This document shows positions 7,617 to 17,654 of a stretch of 64,000 nt of DNA, piece by piece; within the stretch, counting starts at the first letter, position 1, and each line of letters starts with the position of its first letter. The DNA is taken from contig NZ_CP155449.1 in the NCBI RefSeq assembly GCF_040518285.1, positions 1,736,001 to 1,800,000 of the forward strand, read 5' to 3'. Source of the stretch: Knoellia sp. S7-12 (GTDB taxonomy: Bacteria; Actinomycetota; Actinomycetes; Actinomycetales; Dermatophilaceae). The position numbers and the translations under genes are program-made. A model generated the notes under the pieces. That model saw only the letters and a list, made by a program, of their open reading frames with translations. It was not told the DNA's origin and did not search any database.

Positions 7617-9488
7617 GTGAACCAAAAACTTATGAACACCGGCCCAACAGCCCCGGGGGGCGCCGCAGGGGAGCGCGACATCCTCGACGGATCACTCTTG
7701 GAGGACAGTCCTCACCCCGCCCTTGACCACGCGGTCGAGGAGCACCAGGCAGACGCCCCGCAGAAGCTCGACACGATCGTCTTCGGTGTCACCGCCGCCC
7801 TCGCGATCGGCTTCGTGCTCTGGGGCTTTGTCAGCACCGAGACCCTCGGATCCGCATCGGACAGCGGCCTGTCATGGGTGGTCCACAACATGGGCTGGCT
7901 CTTCTCGCTCGTGGCCTCGGGGTTCGTCGTCTTCGTCATCTGGCTGGCGGCCGGGAAGTTCGGGCGCATCCCGCTCGGACGCGACGACGAGCAGCCCGAG
8001 TTCAAGACGGTCTCGTGGATCGCGATGATGTTCTCTGCGGGCATGGGCATCGGCCTGATGTTCTATGGCGTCTCCGAGCCCGTGGCGCACTTCGTCACCC
8101 CGCCGCCCGGCACCGGTGTGGAGGGCAATCCCGAAGCCGTCCAGAATGCCATGGCGACGACCCTCTTCCACTGGACGTTGCACCCCTGGGCGATCTATGC
8201 GGTCGTCGGACTCGCGGTGGCCTATGGCGTCTTCCGCCGCGGTCGTTCGCTGCTCATCAGCTCGGCCTTCGCGCCGCTCATCGGCGAGCGTCGGGCCAGC
8301 GGCCCGATCGGTCGCGTCATCGACATCCTCGCGATCTTTGCGACTCTCTTCGGGTCGGCAGCCTCGCTCGGCCTCGGCGCCCTGCAGATCGGGTCCGGCC
8401 TCGAGATCGTCGGGGGCATCGGCCGCGCAGGCAACGGCGTCCTCGTCGCGATCATCGTCGTGCTGACCCTCTGCTTCATCCTGTCGGCGGTCTCCGGCGT
8501 CTCCAAGGGCATCCAGTGGCTGTCCAACACCAACATGGTGCTGGCCCTCGTGCTCGCGGTCTTCGTCTTCGTCGTCGGGCCGACGGTCTTCATCCTCAAC
8601 CTCGTCCCGACCGCTGTGGGCAGCTACTTCCAGGACCTCGCGATGATGTCCGCGCGCACCGATGCCGCTGGCGGCGACGCCATGCAGACGTGGCTTTCGG
8701 GCTGGACGATCTTCTACTGGGCCTGGTGGGTCTCCTGGACCCCGTTCGTCGGAATGTTCATCGCGCGCATCTCACGAGGTCGCACCATCCGTCAGTTCGT
8801 CACCGGTGTCCTCCTCGTGCCGAGCCTCGTGTCGCTCGTCTGGTTCGCCGTCTTCGGTGGGGCCGGGATCTTCACGCAGCGCGCTGGCACCGACCTCGCC
8901 GGGGCCGAGACGCCCGAGGCGACGCTCTTCACCATGTTGGAGACGATGCCGCTCTCGACGGTCACCTCGATTGTCGTGATGCTGCTCGTGGCCATCTTCT
9001 TCATCTCCGGAGCCGATGCGGCCTCGATCGTCATGGGCACGCTCTCTGAGCGTGGCACCCTCGCACCGAGCCGCCCCACGGTGATCTTCTGGGGTGCAGC
9101 CACTGGCGCCGTCGCCGCCGTGATGCTGGTGGTTGGAGGCGCGGATGCGTTGTCCGGGTTGCAGAACATCACGATCATCGCAGCCCTGCCGTTCCTCTTC
9201 GTGATGATCGGCCTGGCGGTAGCGCTCGTGAAGGATCTGTCGAGCGACCCCATGGTCGTCCGCCGGGCCTACGCCGTGGCCGCAGTCGAGCAGGCCATCG
9301 TGGCCGGAGTCACCAAGCACGGCGATGACTTCACCCTCACCTATGAGGAGTCCAAGCCCGGCGAAGGCGTCGGCGAACGAGTCACCATGCCCGGCGCGCC
9401 TTCGACGGTCGATGCCACGGATGACGTCGAGGCCGCTGACACCGAGGCTCGGGACGGCGACAGGGTGCTCACCACGCCCAGGTCCTGA
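7617..9488 (+). CDS. BCCT-family betaine/choline/carnitine transporter
   Basis: 623 residues, 12 predicted membrane helices. Signature segments are SWIAMMFSAGMGIGLMFYG with EPVAHF (helix 3), HWTLHPWAIYAVVGLAVAY, and the Trp-rich helix 8 FYWAWWVSWTPFVGMFIARI that forms the substrate box. Family members import glycine betaine, choline or ectoine with Na+ or H+ as osmoprotectants. The long C-terminal tail (about 60 residues, acidic) may act in osmosensing. The start is either GTG 7617 or ATG 7632 (MNTGPTAPGG); neither has a well-placed Shine-Dalgarno sequence. The exact substrate cannot be read from the sequence. Confidence 0.92.
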   Translation: MNQKLMNTGPTAPGGAAGERDILDGSLLEDSPHPALDHAVEEHQADAPQKLDTIVFGVTAALAIGFVLWGFVSTETLGSASDSGLSWVVHNMGWLFSLVASGFVVFVIWLAAGKFGRIPLGRDDEQPEFKTVSWIAMMFSAGMGIGLMFYGVSEPVAHFVTPPPGTGVEGNPEAVQNAMATTLFHWTLHPWAIYAVVGLAVAYGVFRRGRSLLISSAFAPLIGERRASGPIGRVIDILAIFATLFGSAASLGLGALQIGSGLEIVGGIGRAGNGVLVAIIVVLTLCFILSAVSGVSKGIQWLSNTNMVLALVLAVFVFVVGPTVFILNLVPTAVGSYFQDLAMMSARTDAAGGDAMQTWLSGWTIFYWAWWVSWTPFVGMFIARISRGRTIRQFVTGVLLVPSLVSLVWFAVFGGAGIFTQRAGTDLAGAETPEATLFTMLETMPLSTVTSIVVMLLVAIFFISGADAASIVMGTLSERGTLAPSRPTVIFWGAATGAVAAVMLVVGGADALSGLQNITIIAALPFLFVMIGLAVALVKDLSSDPMVVRRAYAVAAVEQAIVAGVTKHGDDFTLTYEESKPGEGVGERVTMPGAPSTVDATDDVEAADTEARDGDRVLTTPRS

Positions 9489-9505
9489 ACGCCTGAAGCA
9501 CTCCG

Positions 9506-10566
<1,061 letters not shown>

Positions 10567-10647
10567 GTCGCGGTTGATCATGGCGGGCCTCCACGGGTCC
10601 GTCATCTCGTGCTGCCGCTCGTCCGTGAGCGCGCGCTCTGCGGTGCG

Positions 10648-11256
10648 TCAGGCAGGTGCAGTGTGCGGTTGCGCGAGGCCGGCGACGTGTGATGCAACCT
10701 CATCGAGCACGGCCTCGGCGTCGGGGTCGTCCCCGAGGATGAGCCAGTTCAGGGTGAGGCCGTCGATGATCGTGAAGAGGTAGCGCGCCAGCACAGATGT
10801 CGGCCGTTGATAGGTGACGTCCAGACGGTCGGCGGTGGCGTCGAGGTGGGTGACCAGCGTCCCGACGTAGGTTTCGTACTGCTTGCGCGCCACACCTTCG
10901 AGTCCGGGCTGGCGCAGGGCGTACTGCGTCAGCTCGTAGGTCAGCATGTGCATCGCCGGATTGGCGACCACGTGGTCCCAGTAGGCCTGCAGGCTAGAGC
11001 GAAGCGCGGCTTCGACGGTGGTCTGGGTCCCTGCCAGACCTTGGACTCGTTCGATCGAGCCGCGGTGGATGGTCTCAATGACCTGCTCGAGCAACTCCTC
11101 CTTGGAGCGGAAGCAGTAGTGGAACACGCCCAGCGGCATCTCCGCCTCGCCGACGATGGCTCGGGTCGTGGCCTTGGCGACCCCGTCGCGTGCCATCACC
11201 ACGATTGCGGCTTCGATCAGCTGGACGCGGCGGGCATCCGCCGACATTCTGGCCAT
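10648..11256 (-). CDS. TetR-family regulator of the adjacent oxidoreductase cluster
   Basis: 202 residues. The N-terminal helix-turn-helix is at about 10-55 (AAIVVMARDGVAKATTRAIV, MPLGVFHYCFRSKEELL); the rest is a helical ligand-binding and dimer domain. A perfect 24-bp palindrome (11294-11317) lies 38 bp upstream of its start, and the same CCAAGTC-N4-GACTTGG core recurs in the divergent promoter region at 12621-12638. I infer autoregulation plus control of the PLP enzyme and the oxidase-MFS-aldehyde dehydrogenase operon. The ligand is unknown, presumably a pathway substrate. Confidence 0.9.
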   Translation of the reverse strand: MARMSADARRVQLIEAAIVVMARDGVAKATTRAIVGEAEMPLGVFHYCFRSKEELLEQVIETIHRGSIERVQGLAGTQTTVEAALRSSLQAYWDHVVANPAMHMLTYELTQYALRQPGLEGVARKQYETYVGTLVTHLDATADRLDVTYQRPTSVLARYLFTIIDGLTLNWLILGDDPDAEAVLDEVASHVAGLAQPHTAPA

Positions 11257-11293
11257 GTTTTCCTCCAGTGATGGGCAAGGGGCCAGCGTATCT

Positions 11294-11317
11294 CGTCCAA
11301 GTCGGACGACTTGGACG
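11294..11317. promoter_or_regulatory. TetR operator O1
   Basis: CGTCCAAGTCG-GA-CGACTTGGACG is a perfect 24-bp inverted repeat between the stop of the PLP-enzyme gene and the start of tetR, in the expected promoter position for tetR. Its core CCAAGTC-N4-GACTTGG is identical in sequence and spacing to the site at 12621-12638, which is strong evidence that one dimeric repressor reads both. Confidence 0.8.
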
Positions 11318-11332
11318 CGACGGCCGCCCTCG

Positions 11333-12580
11333 TCAGAGGAAGGCGTGTCCCTCGCCGCGATAGGTGGGTACCGTGTCGACGATCTCGTTGCCCTCGACCA
11401 GCTGCAGTGCGTCGACGCGCTCGCACAGCTCGCCAGCCTTGGCGTGCCGGAACCAGACCTTGTCGCCCACGTGAAGGCGGTCGGCCGCAGCGCCTCGCAG
11501 GGGAGTCTGAGCCTCTCCCGCGCCCTCGGCCGGGATCAGCTGCAGGCCGGACGGCCACACCGGCGTGGGCACGCGATCGCGTCCGACGGGGCCCGAGGCG
11601 ATCCATCCACCACCCAGGACGGTCACGATGCCAGGCGCCGGACGCCGGACCACTGAGGTGGCGAAGTAGGCCGCGGGGTGAGGCGAGAACGCACGGTAGT
11701 GGTCAAAGAGCGTCGGACCGTAGAGGCCTGATCCGGCGGCGACCTCGGTCACGGCGTCCTCGGCAACGGTCTGCTCGATGCTGCCCGTGCCTCCACCGTT
11801 GACGAACTCCAGTGCTGCGATGTGACGGACTGCCGAGACGGCCTCGGCTCGCCGCTCCGCGAGCTCGTTGGTGGACAGGTGCTGGATGCCACGCACGGCG
11901 AGGCGGCGCAGCGCCGAACCGGGTTGGTTGTCGCCCATCCCCGCGATCTGTCCCTCGTACGCCATCATGCCGACGAGCTGGAAACGCGGTCGAGCCAGAA
12001 TCTGCTCGGCGAGCACGCGGGCCTGCGTTGGCGTGTGCACCGGTGAGCGGCGTGGTCCCAGGTGGATGCGTCCGCCAGCAAGCCGCAGTGAGGCGTCGAG
12101 CTCCAGGCACACTCGCAGCCGTGGTCCGCTCGCGCCGATGACCGACTCGATGAAGTCCAGCGCTTCGACGGAGTCCACCATCAGCGTCACCCGCGCTGCC
12201 AACAACTCGTCTGTTGCCAGGCGTCGCAGGCTCGCGCGGTCGGCACTGGGGTATCCGACCACGACGTCGTCGACCTCATCGGCCAGCCACAGGGCCTCGG
12301 CGAGGGTGAGCGAGAGAACTCCGTGGTAGGCCGGCATGGCCAGCACTTCCGTGATGATGCTCCGACAGCGCACGGACTTGCTGGCCAAGCGGATGGGCTT
12401 GCCAGCAGCGCGTCGGGCCATGGCGTCGGCGTTGAGTCGCAGGGCCGCGAAGTCCACCACACCGAACGGCGGGTCCAGCTCTGACGTGGCCTCGTCGAGA
12501 TCGGTGAACGTCGACGGAAGCCCGGTCACCCGGGTGCGGCTCCCTGGTGACGTGACATGAGACGTCTGAGTGATGGTCAT
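11333..12580 (-). CDS. PLP fold-III enzyme (D-threonine aldolase / amino-acid deaminase-like)
   Basis: About 415 residues. An alanine racemase-type TIM barrel has the PLP lysine in RLASKSVRC (Lys68) and the phosphate-binding FVNGGGTGS; a C-terminal beta domain follows (VVRRPAPGIVTVLGGGWIAS, a DKVWFRHAKAGE metal-site segment), as in D-serine dehydratase and D-threonine aldolase. The reaction is not assignable from sequence; candidates are deamination or retro-aldol cleavage of a D-amino acid. It diverges from the oxidase gene across operator O2 and shares its regulation. ATG 12580 is chosen; an alternative ATG lies 12 bases upstream. Confidence 0.85.
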   Translation of the reverse strand: MTITQTSHVTSPGSRTRVTGLPSTFTDLDEATSELDPPFGVVDFAALRLNADAMARRAAGKPIRLASKSVRCRSIITEVLAMPAYHGVLSLTLAEALWLADEVDDVVVGYPSADRASLRRLATDELLAARVTLMVDSVEALDFIESVIGASGPRLRVCLELDASLRLAGGRIHLGPRRSPVHTPTQARVLAEQILARPRFQLVGMMAYEGQIAGMGDNQPGSALRRLAVRGIQHLSTNELAERRAEAVSAVRHIAALEFVNGGGTGSIEQTVAEDAVTEVAAGSGLYGPTLFDHYRAFSPHPAAYFATSVVRRPAPGIVTVLGGGWIASGPVGRDRVPTPVWPSGLQLIPAEGAGEAQTPLRGAAADRLHVGDKVWFRHAKAGELCERVDALQLVEGNEIVDTVPTYRGEGHAFL

Positions 12581-12620
12581 GACCCCCACCATGCACCCAG
12601 ACTCATAATTGGTCAATCGT

Positions 12621-12638
12621 CCAAGTCTATTGACTTGG
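12621..12638. promoter_or_regulatory. TetR operator O2 in the divergent promoter region
   Basis: CCAAGTC-TATT-GACTTGG matches the O1 core exactly, including the 4-bp spacer. TTGACT (12630-12635) inside it can serve as the -35 of the rightward oxidase promoter, so repressor binding would block polymerase. AT-rich AATTGGTCAAT beside it would supply the leftward promoter of the PLP-enzyme gene. One site therefore controls both directions. Confidence 0.75.
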
Positions 12639-12689
12639 CCGCGAATTGGCCTCATGCTGCTGAGCAACCTCGACAGTGATGGAGCTGGG

Positions 12690-14015
12690 ATGACGACGAC
12701 CGAGTGGTGCAACTGGGCCGGCACGGAGCGTGTGACACCGCGCCGCGTGGAGACGCCGGCCAGCTCGGAAGAGGTCTCTGCGGCGGTGAAACGCGCCACG
12801 AGCGAAGGACTTCCCGTCAAGGCGATCGGCTCGGGTCACTCCTTCACCGGCGTTGCGGTTGCCCCCGGCCTCCAGCTTCGACTGGACCACCTGACGGGAA
12901 TCGTCGACGTCGATGGCGTGAGCGGTCTGGTGACCGTTGAGGCGGGCACACCATTGCACTCTCTCAACCCCGCGCTCGCCGCACACGGTTTGGGCATGGA
13001 GGTCCTCGGCGACATCGACCGGCAGACCGTTGCCGGTGCGGTCTCGACAGGAACACATGGGAGCGGCGGCGCCTTCGGCAGCATCTCCACGCAGGTTCGC
13101 GGCCTCGAGCTGGTGCTCGCCGATGGCAGCGTCGTCACCTGCTCGGCGACGGAGCGACCAGATCTGTATGCCGCGGCATGCGTCAGCATCGGTGCCCTCG
13201 GCGTCATCACGAAGGTGACGCTGCAGTGCGTCCCGCTCTATGCGTTGCGCGCCGTCGATGCGGCGGCACCTCTGGAGCAGACACTGGACTCGATCGACGA
13301 GCTGGTTGCCGAGAACGACCACTTCGAGTTTTTCTGGTTCCCGCACACCGACACGGCCCTGACGCGCCGGTTCCAGCGGTTGCCGGCCACCACCCCCCTG
13401 AACCCGATGAGCAAGTGGTCGCGCGTCGTTGACGATCGCATCGTCACCAACATCGCGTTCGAGGCCCTCAACAGAGTCGGCACGCGCATTCCTGCCCTGG
13501 TGCCCGGGATCAACCGCTTGGTCACCAAAGCGGTCTCGGACCGTGAGTTCACCGACGTCGCGCACCGCGTCTTCGCCTCCGAGCGCAACGTGAAGTTCCG
13601 CGAAGGCGAGTACTTCATCCCACGCGACGCTCTGGTGCCGGCGCTGAAGGACCTCAAGTCGTGGCTGGACACCAGCGGCGAGAAGGTGTCCTTCCCGTTC
13701 GAGGTGCGCTTCGTGCGCCGGGACGACATCTGGTTGTCACCGGCATACGAGCGAGACTGCGCCGTGGTGTCCTTCCACCAGTACCACCGCATGCCCCACG
13801 AGCGGTGGTTCCGTGCGTGTGAGGACGTGCTCGGCGCGGTGGGTGGGCGTCCTCACTGGGGAAAAATGCACCGCCTCGATGCCGTGGTCTTGAGGGAGCG
13901 GTACCCGCGCTTCGATGACTTCCTTTCCGTCCGCCGGGACGTGGACCCCCATGGCGCCTTTGCCAATCCCTATCTCGATCGTGTCCTTGGACCAGTGACT
14001 GGAGCGCGACGATGA
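12690..14015 (+). CDS. FAD-dependent sugar-lactone oxidase (D-arabinono-1,4-lactone oxidase family)
   Basis: 441 residues. An N-terminal FAD-binding PCMH domain has KAIGSGHSFTGVAV, where His50 is in the position of the covalently flavinylated histidine of the VAO family; VSTGTHGSG follows. The C-terminal ALO domain ends in HWGKMHRL and HGAFANPYLDRVLG, typical of the family. It oxidises an aldonolactone or related alcohol with O2. Start ATG 12690 has GGAG 8 bases upstream; longer in-frame starts run back into the operator. Its stop overlaps the MFS start. The true substrate is unknown; the neighbours suggest catabolism and not ascorbate-type synthesis. Confidence 0.88.
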   Translation: MTTTEWCNWAGTERVTPRRVETPASSEEVSAAVKRATSEGLPVKAIGSGHSFTGVAVAPGLQLRLDHLTGIVDVDGVSGLVTVEAGTPLHSLNPALAAHGLGMEVLGDIDRQTVAGAVSTGTHGSGGAFGSISTQVRGLELVLADGSVVTCSATERPDLYAAACVSIGALGVITKVTLQCVPLYALRAVDAAAPLEQTLDSIDELVAENDHFEFFWFPHTDTALTRRFQRLPATTPLNPMSKWSRVVDDRIVTNIAFEALNRVGTRIPALVPGINRLVTKAVSDREFTDVAHRVFASERNVKFREGEYFIPRDALVPALKDLKSWLDTSGEKVSFPFEVRFVRRDDIWLSPAYERDCAVVSFHQYHRMPHERWFRACEDVLGAVGGRPHWGKMHRLDAVVLRERYPRFDDFLSVRRDVDPHGAFANPYLDRVLGPVTGARR

Positions 14016-15244
14016 CGACAACACCTGGTCTTGAGAGCTTTGCGCCCATCGCGTCCGACCACCGGGCTCGCCGGTCGGTCCTGGTCGCCTTCGCCATCCA
14101 AGGGCTGACGTTCGCCTCGATCGTCACGCGCCTGCCGACGTTCAAGGACAAGTTTGACCTCAGCGACCTTCAGATCCTGGTCTTGCTCGCAGCTGTGGCG
14201 GTCGCGTCGGGGCTCGGCAGCCTGGCCGCCGGTTACGCCGCTCAGCGGTGGGGCAGCGCGGTCACGGTGCGCAACGCCCTGCTGGGGGTGTCCGTCTGCG
14301 CGGGGTTGATCGGTTTCTCCGGTTCGCTGTGGGTGCTCGTGCTCGTCACCTCCTTGTATGGCCTGTGCGTGGGTGCGGCAGACGCAGCGCTCAACATCCA
14401 GGGCGTCGCCGTCCAGGATCGCTACGGGCGCAGCATCATGACTGGATTCCACGCGATGTGGAGTGGTGCGGCGGTCGTCGGCGCGATCTATGCGTCCGTT
14501 GCCATCGAGGTTGGCCTCGGACTGATTCCCTCGATGCTCATCGTCGCGGTCGTGGGCCTTGCCCTCAACCGGTGGTCGAGTCCGGGCCTGCTTCGTCATG
14601 TTGTGCTCGACGCCGGTGACGCAACCGGACCGACCGACCACCACGTCCCGTGGCTGCCGATCGTGCTCATCGCGATCCCAACCACCGTCATGTGGCTGTC
14701 CGACTCCGCAGCCTCGGTGTGGAGCGGGATCTATCTCGAGGACGGTCTGGGAGCGGCGGCGAGCGTGGCGCCGATTGCGTATGCCGCCTACCAGTTCGTG
14801 CTCCTGGTCGTTCGGTTGGTCGGCGATCGGTTCGTCCGACGCTATGGAGCTCGGGACGTCGTGCGAGTCAGTGGAATCACCGCCACGGTCGGTCTCCTCC
14901 TCATTGTCGTCGCGCCCGGGCTGCCCCTGGTCCTGGCCGGCTTCGCCCTGTTGGGTGGAGGTCTGGCCCTGATCCCGCCGCTGTCCTACGTCGCTGCAGC
15001 CCACCTTGACGTCGTCCGCGGGAGCCAGGCGATCGCACGGGTCAACCTCGCCAACTACCTCGGCTACATCCTGGCCGCCTTCGGGATCGCCATCGTCGCG
15101 GAGACCGCCGGCAACCGGTGGATGTTCGTCGTGCCGCTCATCCTCATTCCCTTGGTCCCTCTCATGGCACGCCAGTTCGCACCGCACACCACACCCGTTG
15201 TCCTTGCCGCTGACGCGGCCCCCAAGAATCGGAGTCAGGCATGA
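14012..15244 (+). CDS. MFS transporter
   Basis: 410 residues with about 12 hydrophobic segments in two halves. The loop between helices 2 and 3 (LAAGYAAQRWGSAVTVRN) is the position of the MFS signature. The subgroup resembles fucose permease or YbjJ-like carriers (LPTFKDKFDLSDLQ early, GVAVQDRYGRSIMTGFHAMWS in the first half). Start overlaps the oxidase stop (ATGA) and its stop overlaps the aldehyde dehydrogenase start, so the three form one transcription unit. It probably imports the pathway substrate or exports a product. Confidence 0.88.
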   Translation: MTTTPGLESFAPIASDHRARRSVLVAFAIQGLTFASIVTRLPTFKDKFDLSDLQILVLLAAVAVASGLGSLAAGYAAQRWGSAVTVRNALLGVSVCAGLIGFSGSLWVLVLVTSLYGLCVGAADAALNIQGVAVQDRYGRSIMTGFHAMWSGAAVVGAIYASVAIEVGLGLIPSMLIVAVVGLALNRWSSPGLLRHVVLDAGDATGPTDHHVPWLPIVLIAIPTTVMWLSDSAASVWSGIYLEDGLGAAASVAPIAYAAYQFVLLVVRLVGDRFVRRYGARDVVRVSGITATVGLLLIVVAPGLPLVLAGFALLGGGLALIPPLSYVAAAHLDVVRGSQAIARVNLANYLGYILAAFGIAIVAETAGNRWMFVVPLILIPLVPLMARQFAPHTTPVVLAADAAPKNRSQA

Positions 15245-16788
15245 CCACCACCGCCCCCGCGCCAAAGACGTCGGCCGAGCTGTCCCACGACCCCGGGTTC
15301 ATCCAGGTTGAGAACCCCTCCACTGGCGCCGTGGCCGGGACCGTGCCCAACCTGGACGAGGCGGCCGTCGACGCCCTCGTCGCGGCGGCGCGCGCGGCCC
15401 AGCCGGCTTGGGCCGAACTGGGCTTCAGCGGTCGCGCCCGCTACCTCCGCAGCATGCAGAAGTGGTTCATCGACAACGCCGACCTCGTCGCCGAGACGAT
15501 TCACCGTGAGAACGGCAAGTCCTACGACGAGGCGCACATCGAGGTTGCCTATGGCGTGATGGCCAGCGCCTTCTGGGCTCGCAAGGCAGGCAGCTATCTC
15601 GCCGACGAGCGCGTCCGCACCCGCTCGCCGTTCGTGCTCGGCCGCAAGCTCGTCATCCGCTACGCCCCCGCAGGTGTCGTCGGCGTCATCGGGCCGTGGA
15701 ACAACCCGCTGCTCAACAACTTCGGTGATGTCATCCCCGCCTTGGCGGCAGGCAATGCCGTGATCCTCAAGCCTTCGGAGATCACGCCGTTGACGTCGGT
15801 GCTGATGGCGCGCATGACATCCGAAATCGGGTTGCCAGCTGACGTGTTCGCCGTGGCAACGGGCGACGGCGAAACCGGCTCGGCGCTCGTTGAGAGGGTC
15901 GACGCGTTGATGTTCACCGGCTCGACCCGCACCGGCAAGAAGGTCGCCGCACGTTGCGGAGAACGACTCATCCCCGTGAGCCTGGAGCTCGGCGGCAAGG
16001 ACCCCGCCATCGTGTTGGCCGATGCAGACCTGGACCGCGCAGCGCACATGACGCTCTTCGGGGCCATGCACAACTCGGGCCAGACCTGCACGTCGGTGGA
16101 GCGGGTGCTCGTCGAGGCGCCGGTCTATGACGAGTTCGTCGCCAAGATGCAGGTCGCCTTCGAGAGCCTGCGGATGGGCGAGTCGACCGGGCTGGGGACC
16201 TCGGACTCCGGATCACTGACCTTCCTGCCACAGCTGAGGACGGTCACCTCGCACGTCCAGGACGCCGTCCGCGCGGGCGCCAGGGCACTGACCGGCGGTG
16301 CAGTTCGTGAGGGGGCCGGTCGCTTCTTCGAGCCCACTCTCCTCGTCGACGTCGACGAGGACATGGACTGCATGACGCAAGAGACCTTCGGCCCGACCCT
16401 GCCCATCCTCAAGGTCGCTGACGAAGAGGAGGCCATCCGGATCGCCAACAGCACCTCCTTCGGTCTGCAAGCCTCGGTCTACACCAAGGACAAGAAGCGG
16501 GGTCAACGCGTCGCCCGCCGCCTGCACGCGGGGACGGTCACGATCAACGACGTCCTGGCCAACTACTTCGCACTGGAGCTGCCGATGGGGGGATGGAAGG
16601 ACTCCGGCCTGGGCGCTCGTCATGGCGCCGAAGGCATCCGCAAGTTCACCAAGCGCCAGTCCATCCTGGTCACCAACTTCCCGATGAAGAACGAGCTGCA
16701 CACCATGCCGTTCAACGCAGGGAGCCAGGCCCTGATGCAGAAGATCGTCAAGGTCGTCTACGGTCGCCCGCGGCGCACTGCCCGCTGA
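15241..16788 (+). CDS. NAD(P)-dependent aldehyde dehydrogenase
   Basis: 515 residues of the ALDH superfamily. Visible landmarks are APAGVVGVIGPWNNPLLNN (cofactor and substrate entry), ILKPSEITPLT, FTGSTRTGKKVAARCG, the catalytic glutamate in SLELGGKDP (Glu249), the catalytic cysteine in NSGQTCTSVER (Cys283) and QETFGPTLPI. The C-terminus is extended by about 30 residues beyond the usual end. It would oxidise the aldehyde produced by the oxidase or by the PLP aldolase. Last gene of the TetR-controlled operon. Confidence 0.92.
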   Translation: MTTTAPAPKTSAELSHDPGFIQVENPSTGAVAGTVPNLDEAAVDALVAAARAAQPAWAELGFSGRARYLRSMQKWFIDNADLVAETIHRENGKSYDEAHIEVAYGVMASAFWARKAGSYLADERVRTRSPFVLGRKLVIRYAPAGVVGVIGPWNNPLLNNFGDVIPALAAGNAVILKPSEITPLTSVLMARMTSEIGLPADVFAVATGDGETGSALVERVDALMFTGSTRTGKKVAARCGERLIPVSLELGGKDPAIVLADADLDRAAHMTLFGAMHNSGQTCTSVERVLVEAPVYDEFVAKMQVAFESLRMGESTGLGTSDSGSLTFLPQLRTVTSHVQDAVRAGARALTGGAVREGAGRFFEPTLLVDVDEDMDCMTQETFGPTLPILKVADEEEAIRIANSTSFGLQASVYTKDKKRGQRVARRLHAGTVTINDVLANYFALELPMGGWKDSGLGARHGAEGIRKFTKRQSILVTNFPMKNELHTMPFNAGSQALMQKIVKVVYGRPRRTAR

Positions 16789-16873
16789 TTGTGGACGGCT
16801 TCCGCACAGGGCTCGCGCGCGCCGAGCCGCCGATCCCATCTCGCCCTCGGAGCGTAGGCATAGGGTCGGCTCT

Positions 16874-17641
16874 GTGACTCGTCGAACTGCCCTCATCCGT
16901 CGCCCCGGTCCGCGCCTCGCCGACGGGCTCGTCACCCACCTCGAGAAGTCGTCCATCGACCTCGACCTTGCGGTCGAGCAATGGGATGCGTATGCCGCAT
17001 GCTTGCGGTCGGCGGGTTGGGAGACTCTCGAGGTCCCGCCCGCCGACGACTGCCCCGACGCCGTGTTCATCGAGGACGCAGTCGTGGTCAGTGGTGATGT
17101 GGCAGTGCTGACGAATCCCGGTGCAGCACAGCGCAAACCAGAGGTGGCCGCAGTCGAGGGCGTGGTGCGAGACCTCGGCTACCGCGTGCTGAGGATCGAG
17201 GACCCGGGCACGCTGGACGGGGGAGACGTCCTCAAGATCGGCGACACTGCATACGTCGGGTTGGGTGGTCGCACCAACGGTGCGGGGATCCACCAGCTCT
17301 CGGCGCATCTGGCGACGGTCGGCATGCGCACCCAGGCCGTGACGGTCGAGCGGGTGCTGCACCTCAAGTCGGCCGTCACCGCGCTGCCCGACGGCACCGT
17401 CATCGGCTGGGACCCGGTGGTGGACTGGCCCGGTGCGTTCCCGACCTATGAGGGGATGCCCGAGGAGGGTGGAGCGCACGTGGTGCTGCTTGACGACAAC
17501 GTGCTGCTCCTGGCGGCCAGCGCTCCGAAGACGGCCGAGCTGTTGCGTGGTCGCGGCCACGAGGTGGTCACTGTCGACATCAGTGAGTTCGAGAAGCTCG
17601 AGGGTTGCGTCACCTGTCTGTCCGTCCGCTGTCGCGGCTGA
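16874..17641 (+). CDS. ddaH: Dimethylargininase / amidinotransferase-family hydrolase
   Basis: 255 residues of the guanidino-modifying beta/alpha propeller. Seen are an N-terminal RRPGPRLADG arginine motif, DAVFIEDAVVV, LDGGDVLKIGDTAYVGLGGR and the C-terminal catalytic GCVTCLSVR (Cys248). Family members hydrolyse N-omega-methylated arginine to citrulline plus a methylamine. The start is GTG at 16874. It stands alone between the aldehyde dehydrogenase operon and the convergent ASCH gene; a dimethylargininase and a distant arginine deiminase-like role cannot be separated here. Confidence 0.85.
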   Translation: MTRRTALIRRPGPRLADGLVTHLEKSSIDLDLAVEQWDAYAACLRSAGWETLEVPPADDCPDAVFIEDAVVVSGDVAVLTNPGAAQRKPEVAAVEGVVRDLGYRVLRIEDPGTLDGGDVLKIGDTAYVGLGGRTNGAGIHQLSAHLATVGMRTQAVTVERVLHLKSAVTALPDGTVIGWDPVVDWPGAFPTYEGMPEEGGAHVVLLDDNVLLLAASAPKTAELLRGRGHEVVTVDISEFEKLEGCVTCLSVRCRG

Positions 17642-17654
17642 GGCCCCTTGGTGG

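Noticed and set aside
13970..15265. 431-codon frame antisense to the MFS gene
   Set aside because: Product is a low-complexity Asp/Arg/Gly/His-rich sequence typical of an antisense shadow; the MFS gene on the other strand has clear membrane helices and coupled starts.
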